Shown piece after piece: positions 31,907 through 40,898 of a DNA stretch of 64,000 nucleotides. The notes under the pieces were generated by a model. It was not told where the DNA came from and made no database searches. It worked only from the letters and a program-made list of their open reading frames with translations. A program made the translations under genes and the position numbers. This DNA is from Thiosocius sp963753845 (GTDB taxonomy: Bacteria > Pseudomonadota > Gammaproteobacteria > Chromatiales > Chromatiaceae), in NCBI GenBank assembly GCA_963753845.1, contig CAVWEI010000001.1:248001-312000 (forward strand). The letters are read 5' to 3'. How positions within the stretch are numbered: position 1 is the first letter of the stretch; the number at the start of each line of letters is the position of its first letter.

Positions 31907-33394
31907 ATGCAACGCCGAGCCCTGTGGCTGACCCCGGTCAACCTGCTGCTGATACTCTTTTTCCTCCCGTTCGGGGCGGCGGCAGGCGGTCTCGATGCGT
32001 ATGCGCCCCAAGCGAAGTCAATTTTCCCGGAGATGCAGCGGATCGGCGAACTGGAGGGCGAGCCGCCCTCGGCCGTCGTGTACGGGGCCGATCGCATACT
32101 CGGCTATCTGCTGCTGACTGCCGACATAAGCCCGATCCCGGCTTATTCCGGCAAGCCGATCAATACGCTGGTCGGATTCGATGCCAGCGGGACCGTGCGC
32201 GGCGTGCGCATCGTCGAGCACCAGGAGCCAATCCTGGTGGTCGGGATTTCCGACCGGGATCTGGCAGACTACGTCAATCAATACGTCGGGGTGCCGATTA
32301 CCGACGAGATTCGCGTCGGCGGTCGCGCGGTACCGGGGCGCCAGATCATCGATGGAATCAGCGGTGCAACCATCACGGCGATGGTGCTGAACCGGACGAT
32401 CGTCGAGAGTGTGCGCAAGGTCGCGCTGGCACGTGGCCTGCTGGTGCAGGATGGCGAGCAGCGCCGTTTCTCGCCACCGCAACCACTGTGGCTGATGTTG
32501 TGGCGCGAGCGTGTGTGGGAGATCGTTGTGCTCTCCGCCGGGCTTTTCATATTGCTGATGATTCTGTTGTTTCAGGATTGGCTGGCGCGTCATCCGACCT
32601 TCCTTATCAGGGTCAGGCACCTCTACCTCAGCTATACGCTGGTGTTCATCGGCATCTACGGATATGCCCAGCTTTCCGTGGTCAATGTCCTCACCTTTTT
32701 GAACTCGTTGCTCAGCGGATTTCGTTGGGAGAGTTTCCTGATCGACCCGATGATGTTTCTGCTGTGGTCGTTCGTTGCAGTAACGATCGTGCTGTGGGGG
32801 CGGGGGGTCTACTGCGGCTGGCTGTGTCCTTTCGGTGCGCTGCAGGAACTGCTGTTCCGGCTTGGCCAGCGGCTGGGGCTCAAGGGCAGGGAACCGCCGA
32901 CGGTCGTCCATGAACGCCTGCTGGCACTCAAGTACATCGTGATGCTGGGTCTGTTCGGCCTCTCGCTGCAATCCCTGAGGACGGCGGAGATGGCCGCCGA
33001 GGTGGAACCATTCAAGACCGTCTTCACGCTGCGTTTTCTGCGTGATTGGCCATTTGTGGTCTATGCCGTTGCGTTCCTGCTGCTCGGCCTGTTCATCCGC
33101 AAGGCCTATTGCCGGTATGTCTGCCCTTTGGGTGCCGCGCTCACTTTTCCCTCGCGTTTTCGTATTTTTGACTGGCTGCGACGTCGCAAGGAATGCGGCC
33201 GCCCCTGCCAGATCTGTGCCCGTGAATGTGAGGTACAGGCGATACGCCCGACCGGCGAGATCGTCGAGACCGAGTGCCACTATTGCCTGGACTGCCAGGT
33301 CACCTACTGGGACGACCATCGCTGCCCGCCACTGGTCGATCGTCGCAAGAAGGCCGAGGTAAGGGCCCGGCTCGCTCATAACAGGCCAAGTTGA
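31907..33394 (+). CDS. nirI: NosR/NirI-family membrane iron-sulfur flavoprotein
   Basis: 495 residues from ATG 31907. The N-terminal periplasmic part is an FMN-binding domain (VRIVEHQEPILVVGISDRDL, then IIDGISGATITAMVLNRTIV, where the Thr is the flavin-attachment type position). About five membrane helices follow (ILLMILLFQDW, VLTFLNSLLSG, and others). Two CxxxCP motifs (WLCPFGALQELLFR and RYVCPLGAALTFP) and a Cys-rich C-terminal tail (CGRPCQICARECEVQA, CHYCLDCQVTY) bind Fe-S clusters. The protein is shorter than classical NosR. Placed directly before nirS, it fits NirI, which supports NirS expression and electron supply. Confidence 0.82.
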   Translation: MQRRALWLTPVNLLLILFFLPFGAAAGGLDAYAPQAKSIFPEMQRIGELEGEPPSAVVYGADRILGYLLLTADISPIPAYSGKPINTLVGFDASGTVRGVRIVEHQEPILVVGISDRDLADYVNQYVGVPITDEIRVGGRAVPGRQIIDGISGATITAMVLNRTIVESVRKVALARGLLVQDGEQRRFSPPQPLWLMLWRERVWEIVVLSAGLFILLMILLFQDWLARHPTFLIRVRHLYLSYTLVFIGIYGYAQLSVVNVLTFLNSLLSGFRWESFLIDPMMFLLWSFVAVTIVLWGRGVYCGWLCPFGALQELLFRLGQRLGLKGREPPTVVHERLLALKYIVMLGLFGLSLQSLRTAEMAAEVEPFKTVFTLRFLRDWPFVVYAVAFLLLGLFIRKAYCRYVCPLGAALTFPSRFRIFDWLRRRKECGRPCQICARECEVQAIRPTGEIVETECHYCLDCQVTYWDDHRCPPLVDRRKKAEVRARLAHNRPS

Positions 33395-33404
33395 CCCAAA
33401 TCAA
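33391..33404 (+). promoter_or_regulatory. FNR/DNR box 1 upstream of nirS
   Basis: TTGACCCAAATCAA has the FNR-type 5-4-5 spacing and overlaps the nirI stop (33392-33394). It lies about 140 bp before the nirS start. Confidence 0.65.
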
Positions 33405-33428
33405 CAAAAAGCGGCGTTTGTCCGGGTC

Positions 33429-33442
33429 TTGATCTTCATCAA
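33429..33442 (+). promoter_or_regulatory. FNR/DNR box 2 upstream of nirS
   Basis: TTGATCTTCATCAA is a perfect FNR box centred about 97 bp upstream of the nirS ATG. Confidence 0.75.
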
Positions 33443-33531
33443 GGTGTACCCGACCACCAAACCTAGGATTGCAGTTGCCGCGACATTGCCCATCCGTATC
33501 GACGCCCTGAGCTGAGAAGGAGAATTTTCCG

Positions 33532-35259
33532 ATGACAAGCCGAAACATCATTGGCGGTGCCTTTGCACTGTCCGCCCTGATGCTGGCCATGGGGGTGGCG
33601 AACGCCGCCACCAGTGGACACCCGGGCACACCCGCTGAAGATATGAAGTACCAGGGCGCCCCCGTCGCTATGGACCCTGCAACAACCAAGGACCTGATCG
33701 ATGGTGAGGGTCCGCCGATGACCAACAACGAATTCGCGCGTGCGAAGCAGATCTTCTTCGAACGCTGTGCAGGCTGTCATGGCGTGTTGCGCAAGGGTGC
33801 GACCGGCAAGCCGCTGACCACCGACATCACCCGCAGTCGCGGTACCGAGTACCTCAAAGCCTTCATCACCTATGGTTCACCGCTGGGTATGCCCAACTGG
33901 GGCTCATCGGGCGAGCTGAACGATGCCGAGGTCGAAATGATGGCGCGCTACCTGCAGCACGAACCGCCGCAACCGCCCGAATATGGCATGAAAGAAATGA
34001 AGGCCTCTTGGAAGGTGGTGGTGCCACCGGAAAAGCGCCCGACCAAACAGATGAACAAGCTCAACCTGGAGAACCTGTTCTCGGTCACGCTGCGTGACAG
34101 CGGGCAGGTCGCGCTGATCGATGGGGACTCGAAGAAGATCGTCAGCGTCATCAAGACCGGTTATGCGGTGCATATCTCGCGCACATCCGCCTCGGGTCGC
34201 TACCTGTTCGTGATTGGTCGTGACGCCAGGGTCAACATGATCGACCTTTGGATGGAAAAGCCCGAGACGGTCGCCGAGATCAAGGTTGGCATGGAGGCGC
34301 GCTCGGTCGAGACCTCGAAGTACAAGGGTTGGGAAGACAAATATGCAATCGCCGGGACCTACTGGCCGCCGCAGTTCGTGATCATGGATGGCGAGACCCT
34401 GGAGCCATTGAAGGTCGTTGGGACCCGAGGCATGACGGTCGACACTCAGGAGTATCACCCGGAGCCACGCGTCGCTGCGATTGTTGCGTCACACGAACAT
34501 CCTGAGTTCATCGTCAACGTCAAGGAGACCGGCAAGATCCTGATGGTCGACTACGAGGATCTCGACAACCTGAAGGTGGTCGAGATCGGGGCCGCGCCCT
34601 TCCTGCACGATGGAGGTTGGGATTCATCGCTGCGCTATTTCATGACAGCGGCCAACAAGTCGAACAAGATCGCGGTGGTCGATTCCAAGGAGGGCAAGCT
34701 GGCAGGGCTGATTGAGGTTGGCCAGATCCCGCACCCGGGGCGTGGTGCCAACTTCGTACATCCGACGTTTGGGCCGGTATGGGCGACCAGTCATCTGGGT
34801 GACCAGACCATTGCATTGATCGGCACCGACCCAGAGGGTCATCCGGACAATGCCTGGAAGATGGTGAAATCGTTCGACGGCCAGGGCGGCGGATCACTGT
34901 TCATCAAGACCCATCCAAAGTCGACCAACCTTTACGTCGACACTGCGTTGAACCCGGCAGAACCGATCAGTCAGTCGGTTGCCGTATTCGACATCAACAA
35001 CCTCGACAAGGGTTTCGAGGTCCTGCCGATTGCGGAATGGGCGGACCTCGGTGAGGGACCTAAACGCGTCGTGCAGCCAGAGTACAACAAGGCTGGTGAC
35101 GAGGTCTGGTTCTCGGTATGGAACGGCAAGGAGCAGAAGTCGGCCCTCGTCGTGGTCGATGACAAGACGCGCAAGCTGAAGGCAGTGATCAAGGACGAGC
35201 GCCTGATCACGCCGACGGGCAAGTTTAACGTCTACAACACGATGCACGACGTCTACTGA
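33532..35259 (+). CDS. nirS: Cytochrome cd1 nitrite reductase
   Basis: 575 residues with a Sec signal (MTSRNIIGGAFALSALMLAM, then A-x-A near residue 25). The heme c motif CAGCH is at residues 79-83, followed by the eight-bladed beta-propeller of the d1 domain. HEHPEF and HPGRGANFVHP are consistent with the d1-domain His residues. It reduces nitrite to NO in the periplasm. Two FNR-type boxes lie upstream, and a strong terminator follows. Downstream genes make heme d1. The length and motifs are typical. Confidence 0.97.
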   Translation: MTSRNIIGGAFALSALMLAMGVANAATSGHPGTPAEDMKYQGAPVAMDPATTKDLIDGEGPPMTNNEFARAKQIFFERCAGCHGVLRKGATGKPLTTDITRSRGTEYLKAFITYGSPLGMPNWGSSGELNDAEVEMMARYLQHEPPQPPEYGMKEMKASWKVVVPPEKRPTKQMNKLNLENLFSVTLRDSGQVALIDGDSKKIVSVIKTGYAVHISRTSASGRYLFVIGRDARVNMIDLWMEKPETVAEIKVGMEARSVETSKYKGWEDKYAIAGTYWPPQFVIMDGETLEPLKVVGTRGMTVDTQEYHPEPRVAAIVASHEHPEFIVNVKETGKILMVDYEDLDNLKVVEIGAAPFLHDGGWDSSLRYFMTAANKSNKIAVVDSKEGKLAGLIEVGQIPHPGRGANFVHPTFGPVWATSHLGDQTIALIGTDPEGHPDNAWKMVKSFDGQGGGSLFIKTHPKSTNLYVDTALNPAEPISQSVAVFDINNLDKGFEVLPIAEWADLGEGPKRVVQPEYNKAGDEVWFSVWNGKEQKSALVVVDDKTRKLKAVIKDERLITPTGKFNVYNTMHDVY

Positions 35260-35268
35260 GGCCCAGGG

Positions 35269-35297
35269 AGGTGCGGGGCTTACCCCCGCACCTTTTT
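35269..35297 (+). terminator. Rho-independent terminator after nirS
   Basis: AGGTGCGGGG and CCCCGCACCT pair around CTTAC-type loop and are followed by TTTTT. It implies nirS is mostly monocistronic, with read-through or a separate promoter for nirE onward. Confidence 0.85.
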
Positions 35298-35326
35298 CTG
35301 AACCCCTGTAAACATTGAGATGTGAG

Positions 35327-36121
35327 ATGCAACACCAAGGCAAGGTTTTTCTGGTAGGCGCGGGGCCGGGTGACCCGGACCTGTTGACCGTGAAGGCATT
35401 GCGCCTGATGCAGACCGCTGACGTCGTGGTCTACGACCGCCTGGTCTCGGCGGCGATCCTGGAACTCATCCCTGCGGGCATATCGCGCATCGATGCCGGC
35501 AAGGCCGCAGGTCACCACGGCATGCCGCAGGAGGAGATCAACGAGCTGCTGGCCAGTCTGACAATACGCCGCCGATCGGTCGTACGCCTGAAGGGCGGCG
35601 ATCCTTTGATCTTTGGACGCGGCAGTGAGGAGGCATTGCACTTGCGCGAGCAGGGAATCGAGTACGAGATAGTCCCGGGTGTTACCGCGGCGGCTGCGTG
35701 CAGTGCCTATGCCGGTGTTCCGCTGACCCACCGTGGCATCAGTCGCAGTGTGCACCTGGTGACCGGACACTTTCGTAACGACGAGCCGATTGATCTGGAC
35801 TGGCGTGCCCTGGCCGAGCCGGATTCAACGCTGGTCATCTACATGGGCAAATCCAACCTCAAGCGGATCTGTTCCAGCCTGGTCAAGGCGGGCATGGATC
35901 CGGCGACCCCGGCGCTGGCCGTACAGGACGGTACTACCCCCATGCAGCGGCGCGCGTTCGGCGACCTGCTGACCCTGGCGGGACGGGTCCGTCAGATGGG
36001 CCTGACATCGCCCCTGCTTATCATTGTCGGGCGCACCGTCGCGCTGGCGGGTGAACTCGATTGGTTTCAGCCGACAGGAGAGGCCCGGCATGCTGCGCTG
36101 GATCATACTGCTAGTGCTTAG
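35327..36121 (+). CDS. nirE: Uroporphyrin-III C-methyltransferase (NirE type)
   Basis: 264 residues from ATG 35327. KVFLVGAGPGDPDLLTVKAL is the SUMT N-terminus and EIVPGVTAAAACSAYAGVPL the second SAM region. NirE methylates uroporphyrinogen III at C2 and C7 to give precorrin-2, the start of both siroheme and heme d1. The position in the nir cluster supports the NirE name rather than CysG or CobA. Its end overlaps the nirC start by 32 bases. Confidence 0.92.
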   Translation: MQHQGKVFLVGAGPGDPDLLTVKALRLMQTADVVVYDRLVSAAILELIPAGISRIDAGKAAGHHGMPQEEINELLASLTIRRRSVVRLKGGDPLIFGRGSEEALHLREQGIEYEIVPGVTAAAACSAYAGVPLTHRGISRSVHLVTGHFRNDEPIDLDWRALAEPDSTLVIYMGKSNLKRICSSLVKAGMDPATPALAVQDGTTPMQRRAFGDLLTLAGRVRQMGLTSPLLIIVGRTVALAGELDWFQPTGEARHAALDHTASA

Positions 36122-36407
36122 CGGCTGGACGCTCAGCGCATTGGGGCAACCGGACACGGCGCGCCAGCGCGAACTGCTGCATCTGCTGCAGCAGGATTGT
36201 GGCTCGTGCCATGGACTCACCTTGCGCGGTGGACTTGGCCCGGCACTGCTGCCGGGCAATCTGGCGGGCAAGCCGGCCGGCTTTCTAGTCCAGACCATCA
36301 TGGATGGCCGCCCCGGCACCGCGATGCCGCCGTGGCGCCCGCTGATCAGCGAAGCGGACGCGGCCTGGCTGGTGCAGACATTACTTGACGGCGAGGGTGC
36401 GCAATGA
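36090..36407 (+). CDS. nirC: NirC-like small periplasmic cytochrome c
   Basis: 105 residues from ATG 36090 behind CAGGAGAG. A signal peptide (MLRWIILLVLSGWTLSALG) precedes the single heme motif CGSCH in a short class I fold (GGLGPALLPGNLAGKPAGFL, and a distal Met in GTAMPPW). NirC is an electron donor to NirS in pseudomonads. The gene overlaps nirE by 32 bp and nirF by 4 bp, so translation is coupled. Confidence 0.85.
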   Translation: MLRWIILLVLSGWTLSALGQPDTARQRELLHLLQQDCGSCHGLTLRGGLGPALLPGNLAGKPAGFLVQTIMDGRPGTAMPPWRPLISEADAAWLVQTLLDGEGAQ

Positions 36408-37645
36408 AAGGTATGCTGCTTCATACGGATTCCCACGGCGCGGATGTTGCGCTGACCGCCGAGCTCAAGACGGTCGCGATCATGCTGGTCCTGCTTGCCG
36501 GCCTGCTCGGTTCGCTCGTCGCAGAGGCGGGTGACGACCTGCGTGGTACCGGCGACCTGGCGGTGGTAATCGAGCGCGCCGGCGGCAAGGTGCTGATCGT
36601 CGATACCACGGTCAATCAATCGATCGCCGAGGTTGCCGGGTTGGGCGATCTTTCACATGCCTCGGTGGTTTATTCGCGTGATGAGCGCTATGCCTTTGTG
36701 TTCGGGCGCGACGGCGGCCTGAGCAAGGTCGACCTGCTCACCGCCACCTTGGTTGGGCGCACCGTCCAGGCGGGCAACAGCATCGGCGGTGCCATCTCGC
36801 AGGATGGTCGCCTGGTCGCGGTTTCCAACTACACGCCGGGCGGCGTAAAGGTGTTCGATTCGGCCTCGCTGCAACTGCTGGCCGACATCCCGGCCGAGTA
36901 TGCGCCGGGCCAGTTGTCCAAGGTGATCGGATTGGTCGACGCGCCCGGACAGCGCTTCGTGTTCAGCCTGTGGGATGCGGGTCAAATCTGGATTGCCGAT
37001 TTGCGGGACCCCAAGGCACCGAAAATCGACAAGTTCGGCGGTATCGGTGTGAACCCCTACGACGCACTGATCACTGCGGACGGCCGCTACTACATCGCGG
37101 GCCTGTTTGGTGAAGACGGCATGGCGCTGCTCGATCTGTGGCATCCGGAGCAGGGGGTGCGGCGCATCCTCGCCGACTACGGCAAGGGCGATGCCAAGCT
37201 GCCGGTATACAAGATGCCGCACCTCGAGGGCTGGGCGGTTGCGGGCACTCTTGCGTTCGTGCCGGCGGTCGGTCGTCACGAGGTGCTTGTGATCGACATG
37301 ATGACATGGCAGCAGGTCGGGCGCATACCGGTGCATGGCCAACCGGTGTTTGTGATGGCGCGTCCGGATGGACGCCAGATCTGGGTCAACTTCGCAATGC
37401 CGGACAATGACACCGTGCAGGTGATCGATGTTCCCAGTTTGCAGATCGTCAAGACGCTCAAGCCCGGCCCCGGCGTGCTGCATATGGAATTCGAACCACG
37501 TGGTGAAGAGGTATGGATCTCGGTCCGCGATGCCGACCAGTTGCATGTCTACGATACCGCAACCTTTGAGAGACGTGCCGTGCTAACGGCGCAAAAGCCG
37601 AGTGGCATCTTCATGACCGCGCGGGCACATCGGATCGGTCTGTAG
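36404..37645 (+). CDS. nirF: NirF, heme d1 biosynthesis protein
   Basis: 413 residues. An N-terminal hydrophobic segment (residues 24-41, TVAIMLVLLAGLLG) could be a signal anchor. The rest is a beta-propeller related to the d1 domain of NirS (RGTGDLAVVIERAGGKVLIV and PVFVMARPDGRQIWVNFAMP). NirF is periplasmic and needed to make heme d1 from 12,18-didecarboxysiroheme-derived precursors. It overlaps nirC and is followed by nirD. Confidence 0.9.
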   Translation: MKGMLLHTDSHGADVALTAELKTVAIMLVLLAGLLGSLVAEAGDDLRGTGDLAVVIERAGGKVLIVDTTVNQSIAEVAGLGDLSHASVVYSRDERYAFVFGRDGGLSKVDLLTATLVGRTVQAGNSIGGAISQDGRLVAVSNYTPGGVKVFDSASLQLLADIPAEYAPGQLSKVIGLVDAPGQRFVFSLWDAGQIWIADLRDPKAPKIDKFGGIGVNPYDALITADGRYYIAGLFGEDGMALLDLWHPEQGVRRILADYGKGDAKLPVYKMPHLEGWAVAGTLAFVPAVGRHEVLVIDMMTWQQVGRIPVHGQPVFVMARPDGRQIWVNFAMPDNDTVQVIDVPSLQIVKTLKPGPGVLHMEFEPRGEEVWISVRDADQLHVYDTATFERRAVLTAQKPSGIFMTARAHRIGL

Positions 37646-37654
37646 GAGACTGAC

Positions 37655-38125
37655 ATGGGCAGGCAGGCAGTCGAACTGGGCGCGGTGGAAAAGCGGCTGC
37701 TGGACGAATACCAGCGCGGCCTGCCGCTTGAGCCTCGCCCGTTTGCACGTGTCGCAGAGGCGCTGGGTATGACCGAGCAGCAGGTATTGGGATGCCTGCA
37801 GAACCTGCAGGAACGCGGCGTGGTGAGTCGGGTCGGTCCGGTGTTCCGCCCCAACCGCGTCGGGGTAAGTACGCTCGCGGCGCTGGCCGTGCCTGTCGAA
37901 TCATTGACCGCGGTGGCCGATATCGTCAGCGCCTTTGCCGAGGTCAATCACAACTATGAACGCGAGCACCATTACAATCTGTGGTTTGTTGTGACGGCGC
38001 GCGACCCGGAGCAACTCGAACAGGTGCTCGATGAGATCGCCGTGCAGACCGGGTTTGAGCCGCTGGACCTGCCAATGCTCGAGGATTACTTCATCGATCT
38101 GGGGTTCCGCCTGCAATGGACATGA
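37655..38125 (+). CDS. nirD: NirD, siroheme decarboxylase subunit
   Basis: 156 residues of the AsnC/Lrp-like NirD/NirG type, with an HTH-like N-terminus (QRGLPLEPRPFARVAEALGM) and the HYNLWFVV motif of siroheme decarboxylases. It forms a heterodimer with the L-type subunit and removes two acetate groups from siroheme to give didecarboxysiroheme. The gene overlaps nirL by 10 bp. Confidence 0.88.
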   Translation: MGRQAVELGAVEKRLLDEYQRGLPLEPRPFARVAEALGMTEQQVLGCLQNLQERGVVSRVGPVFRPNRVGVSTLAALAVPVESLTAVADIVSAFAEVNHNYEREHHYNLWFVVTARDPEQLEQVLDEIAVQTGFEPLDLPMLEDYFIDLGFRLQWT

Positions 38126-38673
38126 ACGTCATCCCGCACCCGGCGCTCAGCGATCCGCTGCAGCGCGCATTGGTCGAGGCGATCCAGGGCGGTCTGCCGC
38201 TGGTCGCACGACCCTATGCGGCGATCGGCAGGCAGGTCGGCCTGAGCGAAAGGGAAGTCATTCAGCGCATCGGGGATTTGGTGGATCAGGGCGTTATCAA
38301 GCGGCTCGGTGTTGTCGTGCGCCACCGTGAGCTGGGCTATGACGCCAACGCGATGGTGGTGTGGGACATTCCCGATGAACGGGTCGGCGAACTCGGCCAG
38401 CTGCTCGGCGGTTTTACCTTTGTCACACTATGCTATCGACGTCCGCGTCGCCTGCCGGCCTGGCCATACAACCTGTTCACGATGATCCATGGGCGCGACC
38501 GCGGTGAGGTCCTGGCACGGGTCGATGAACTGGTGCAGTGCTGCGAGCTGCAGGCGATTCCGCACCAGGCCTTGTTCAGCGCTCGACGCTTCAAGCAGCG
38601 CGGTGCCTGCTATACCGCCAACCAAGAGCCCGCGACGGTCGCTGCCAAACCGGCGGGAAGATTCGATGAGTGA
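38116..38673 (+). CDS. nirL: NirL, siroheme decarboxylase subunit
   Basis: 185 residues with the L/H-type signatures: AMVVWDIPDERVGELGQLLG, then CYRRPRRLPAWPYNLFTMIH. An HTH-like N-terminus (QGGLPLVARPYAAIGRQVGL) is shared with NirD. It pairs with NirD (10-bp overlap) in the first siroheme decarboxylase dimer. Its stop overlaps the nirGH start by 8 bp (ATGAGTGA). A C-terminal extension of about 20 residues is not conserved. Confidence 0.85.
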   Translation: MDMNVIPHPALSDPLQRALVEAIQGGLPLVARPYAAIGRQVGLSEREVIQRIGDLVDQGVIKRLGVVVRHRELGYDANAMVVWDIPDERVGELGQLLGGFTFVTLCYRRPRRLPAWPYNLFTMIHGRDRGEVLARVDELVQCCELQAIPHQALFSARRFKQRGACYTANQEPATVAAKPAGRFDE

Positions 38674-39655
38674 GCTGACGCCACAGGCGCACCTCTTCAT
38701 CAACCAGTTTCAGGGCGGTTTCCCGATTGCCGGGAGACCCTATCACGGTGTCGCGGCAAGACTCGGCATGACAGAGACCGTCCTGATCCAGACTATCCGG
38801 CAGTTGCTCGATGATGGCCACCTCAGCCGCTTTGGCCCGCTGTATGACGCGGCCAGGCTCGGCGGCGGCGTGACGCTGGCGGCGCTGAGCGCACCCGATG
38901 CCGAATTTGATCGGGTGGCGGCGATCGTAAACAGCCTGCCGGCGGTGGCACATAATTATCGGCGCGAACATCGGCTCAACATGTGGTTCGTGGTCGCCAG
39001 CGAGCAGGAGCGGGGCGTGGATGAGTGTCTCGCCAATATCAGTGAGCTGACCGGGCTAAGGGTTTACGACTTTCCCAAACTGCGCGAGTTCTACCTTGGC
39101 CTGTGGCTGGAACTGGACGCGCAGGGGTGGGTTCAGACTGTACCGGTGCCCGAGAGATCACGCGTCGGCCCGGGCTTTCGGCTCACGGCGATGGACCAGC
39201 GTATCGTGGCCGCCACGCAGGCGGGTCTTCCCCTGTCGAGTGAACCGTATGCGGACATAGCCGCGGGTCTCGGACTGGCGGCCGGTGATGTAATGCAGGC
39301 TATGCAGCGGATGTTATCGGCAGGGATGATCCGTCGCATCGGTGCGGTGCCGAATCACTATCGGCTCGGCCTGCGTGGCAACGGCATGACGGTCTGGGAT
39401 GTCCCGGACCAGCGTGTCGCCGAGTTGGGTGAACTCATCGGTGCGCTCGATTGTGTCAGCCACTGCTACGAGCGCCCGCGTTACCCGGGCATCTGGCCCT
39501 ACAATCTGTTTGCGATGGTGCACGGCCATGATCGTAACGAGGTACTGGAAAAGGCCGCGAGTGTTAGGCGTCTGCTTGGCAGTGCCGCGCGATCGCATGA
39601 TGTGCTGTTCAGCACCGCGGTACTGAAGAAAACCGGCCTGCGCCTGGCCGCCTGA
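38666..39655 (+). CDS. nirGH: NirG-NirH fusion, siroheme decarboxylase
   Basis: 329 residues from ATG 38666. Residues 1-150 are a D/G-type half (FINQFQGGFPIAGRPYHGVA, then HRLNMWFVVAS). Residues 165-329 are an L/H-type half (IVAATQAGLPLSSEPYADIA, MTVWDVPDQRVAELGELIGA, WPYNLFAMVHGHDR). Thus two subunits that pair in the enzyme are joined in one chain, without a stop or frameshift between them. nirD and nirL are separate genes in the same operon. Which half is G and which H is inferred from order and similarity. The ATG at 38489 belongs to another frame and is rejected. Confidence 0.82.
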   Translation: MSELTPQAHLFINQFQGGFPIAGRPYHGVAARLGMTETVLIQTIRQLLDDGHLSRFGPLYDAARLGGGVTLAALSAPDAEFDRVAAIVNSLPAVAHNYRREHRLNMWFVVASEQERGVDECLANISELTGLRVYDFPKLREFYLGLWLELDAQGWVQTVPVPERSRVGPGFRLTAMDQRIVAATQAGLPLSSEPYADIAAGLGLAAGDVMQAMQRMLSAGMIRRIGAVPNHYRLGLRGNGMTVWDVPDQRVAELGELIGALDCVSHCYERPRYPGIWPYNLFAMVHGHDRNEVLEKAASVRRLLGSAARSHDVLFSTAVLKKTGLRLAA

Positions 39656-39679
39656 CGGCCCGTTCCCCGGAGGGGCAAT

Positions 39680-40897
39680 ATGTTTCGACTGACACGCTAT
39701 CTGCAGGCCCTGGCCAATCCGGAACTCGTATCGCGTCGCCCGCAGGTCGCGGCGCCGACCGGTCCGGTGGTGATCTGGAATCTGATCCGGCGCTGCAACC
39801 TGACCTGCAAGCACTGCTACGCGACCTCGGCGGACAAGGACTTCCCCGGCGAGTTGTCGACCACACAGGTATACGCGGTGATGGACGATCTCAAGGCATA
39901 CGGCGTGCCGGTGCTGATCCTGTCCGGCGGCGAACCGCTGATGCGGCAGGATATCTTCGATATCTCGCGGCGTGCAAAGGCGATGGGGTTTTACGTCGGG
40001 CTGTCGAGCAACGGCACCCTGATCACGCGCGACAACATCCGCCGCATCGCAGACATCGGCTATGACTATGTCGGCATCAGCCTGGATGGCATGCGCGAGA
40101 CTCACGACCGCTTTAGGCGCCGGCTTGGCGCGTTCGACGAGTCGCTGCAGGGCGTCCGCCTGTGTCTCGAGGCCGGCATCAAGGTTGGGCTGCGCTTCAC
40201 ACTCACCCAGGACAACGCGCGCGACCTGCCGAACCTATTGAGCCTGATGGAGCGCGAGGGTGTCGACAAGTTCTATCTTTCGCACCTCAACTATGCCGGG
40301 CGCGGCAACAAGAACCGCGCCGACGATGCGCACCACCGGATCACGCGTGCCGCGATGGATCTGCTGATCGAGACCTGCTGGAACCAGATCGGCCTTGGCC
40401 AGCCGCGCGAGTTCGTCACCGGCAACAATGATGCCGACGGCGTCTATCTGCTGCACTGGGCGCAACGCAATCTGCCCGAGCAGGCAGAACGACTGGCCGG
40501 CATGTTGCGCCGCTGGGGTGGAAACTCTTCGGGTGTGAACATCGCCAACATCGATAACCTCGGCAACGTCCACCCGGACACCATGTGGTGGGACTACACC
40601 CTGGGCAGCGTCAAACAACGGCCTTTCTCGGCGATCTGGGACGACACAAGCGAACCGCTGATGGCCGGACTCAAGCGCAGCGATCGGCCGGTCAAGGGCC
40701 GCTGTGCCCAGTGCGTGCACCTCGATATCTGTGGCGGCAACAGCCGCACCCGCGCCTGGCAGCTGACCGGGGACCCCTGGGCCGAGGACCCGGGATGTTA
40801 TCTGGACGACGGCGAGATCGGCGTGATCTCGGCGGGGCCGCGGCTCGAGCTCAAACCCTACGACCGGCACGGCAGGCCCGCGGCCGGGGGAGGGTGA
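39680..40897 (+). CDS. nirJ: NirJ, heme d1 radical SAM enzyme
   Basis: 405 residues of the SPASM-type radical SAM family. The cluster motif is RRCNLTCKHCYATSADKDF (Cys-x3-Cys-x2-Cys). A C-terminal Cys-rich region (CAQCVHLDICGGNSRTRAWQ, then CYLDDGEIG) holds auxiliary clusters. NirJ converts didecarboxysiroheme toward heme d1 by removing the propionates and forming the two oxo groups. It is 24 bp after nirGH and 1 bp before the cytochrome c' gene. Confidence 0.92.
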   Translation: MFRLTRYLQALANPELVSRRPQVAAPTGPVVIWNLIRRCNLTCKHCYATSADKDFPGELSTTQVYAVMDDLKAYGVPVLILSGGEPLMRQDIFDISRRAKAMGFYVGLSSNGTLITRDNIRRIADIGYDYVGISLDGMRETHDRFRRRLGAFDESLQGVRLCLEAGIKVGLRFTLTQDNARDLPNLLSLMEREGVDKFYLSHLNYAGRGNKNRADDAHHRITRAAMDLLIETCWNQIGLGQPREFVTGNNDADGVYLLHWAQRNLPEQAERLAGMLRRWGGNSSGVNIANIDNLGNVHPDTMWWDYTLGSVKQRPFSAIWDDTSEPLMAGLKRSDRPVKGRCAQCVHLDICGGNSRTRAWQLTGDPWAEDPGCYLDDGEIGVISAGPRLELKPYDRHGRPAAGGG

Positions 40898-40898
40898 G

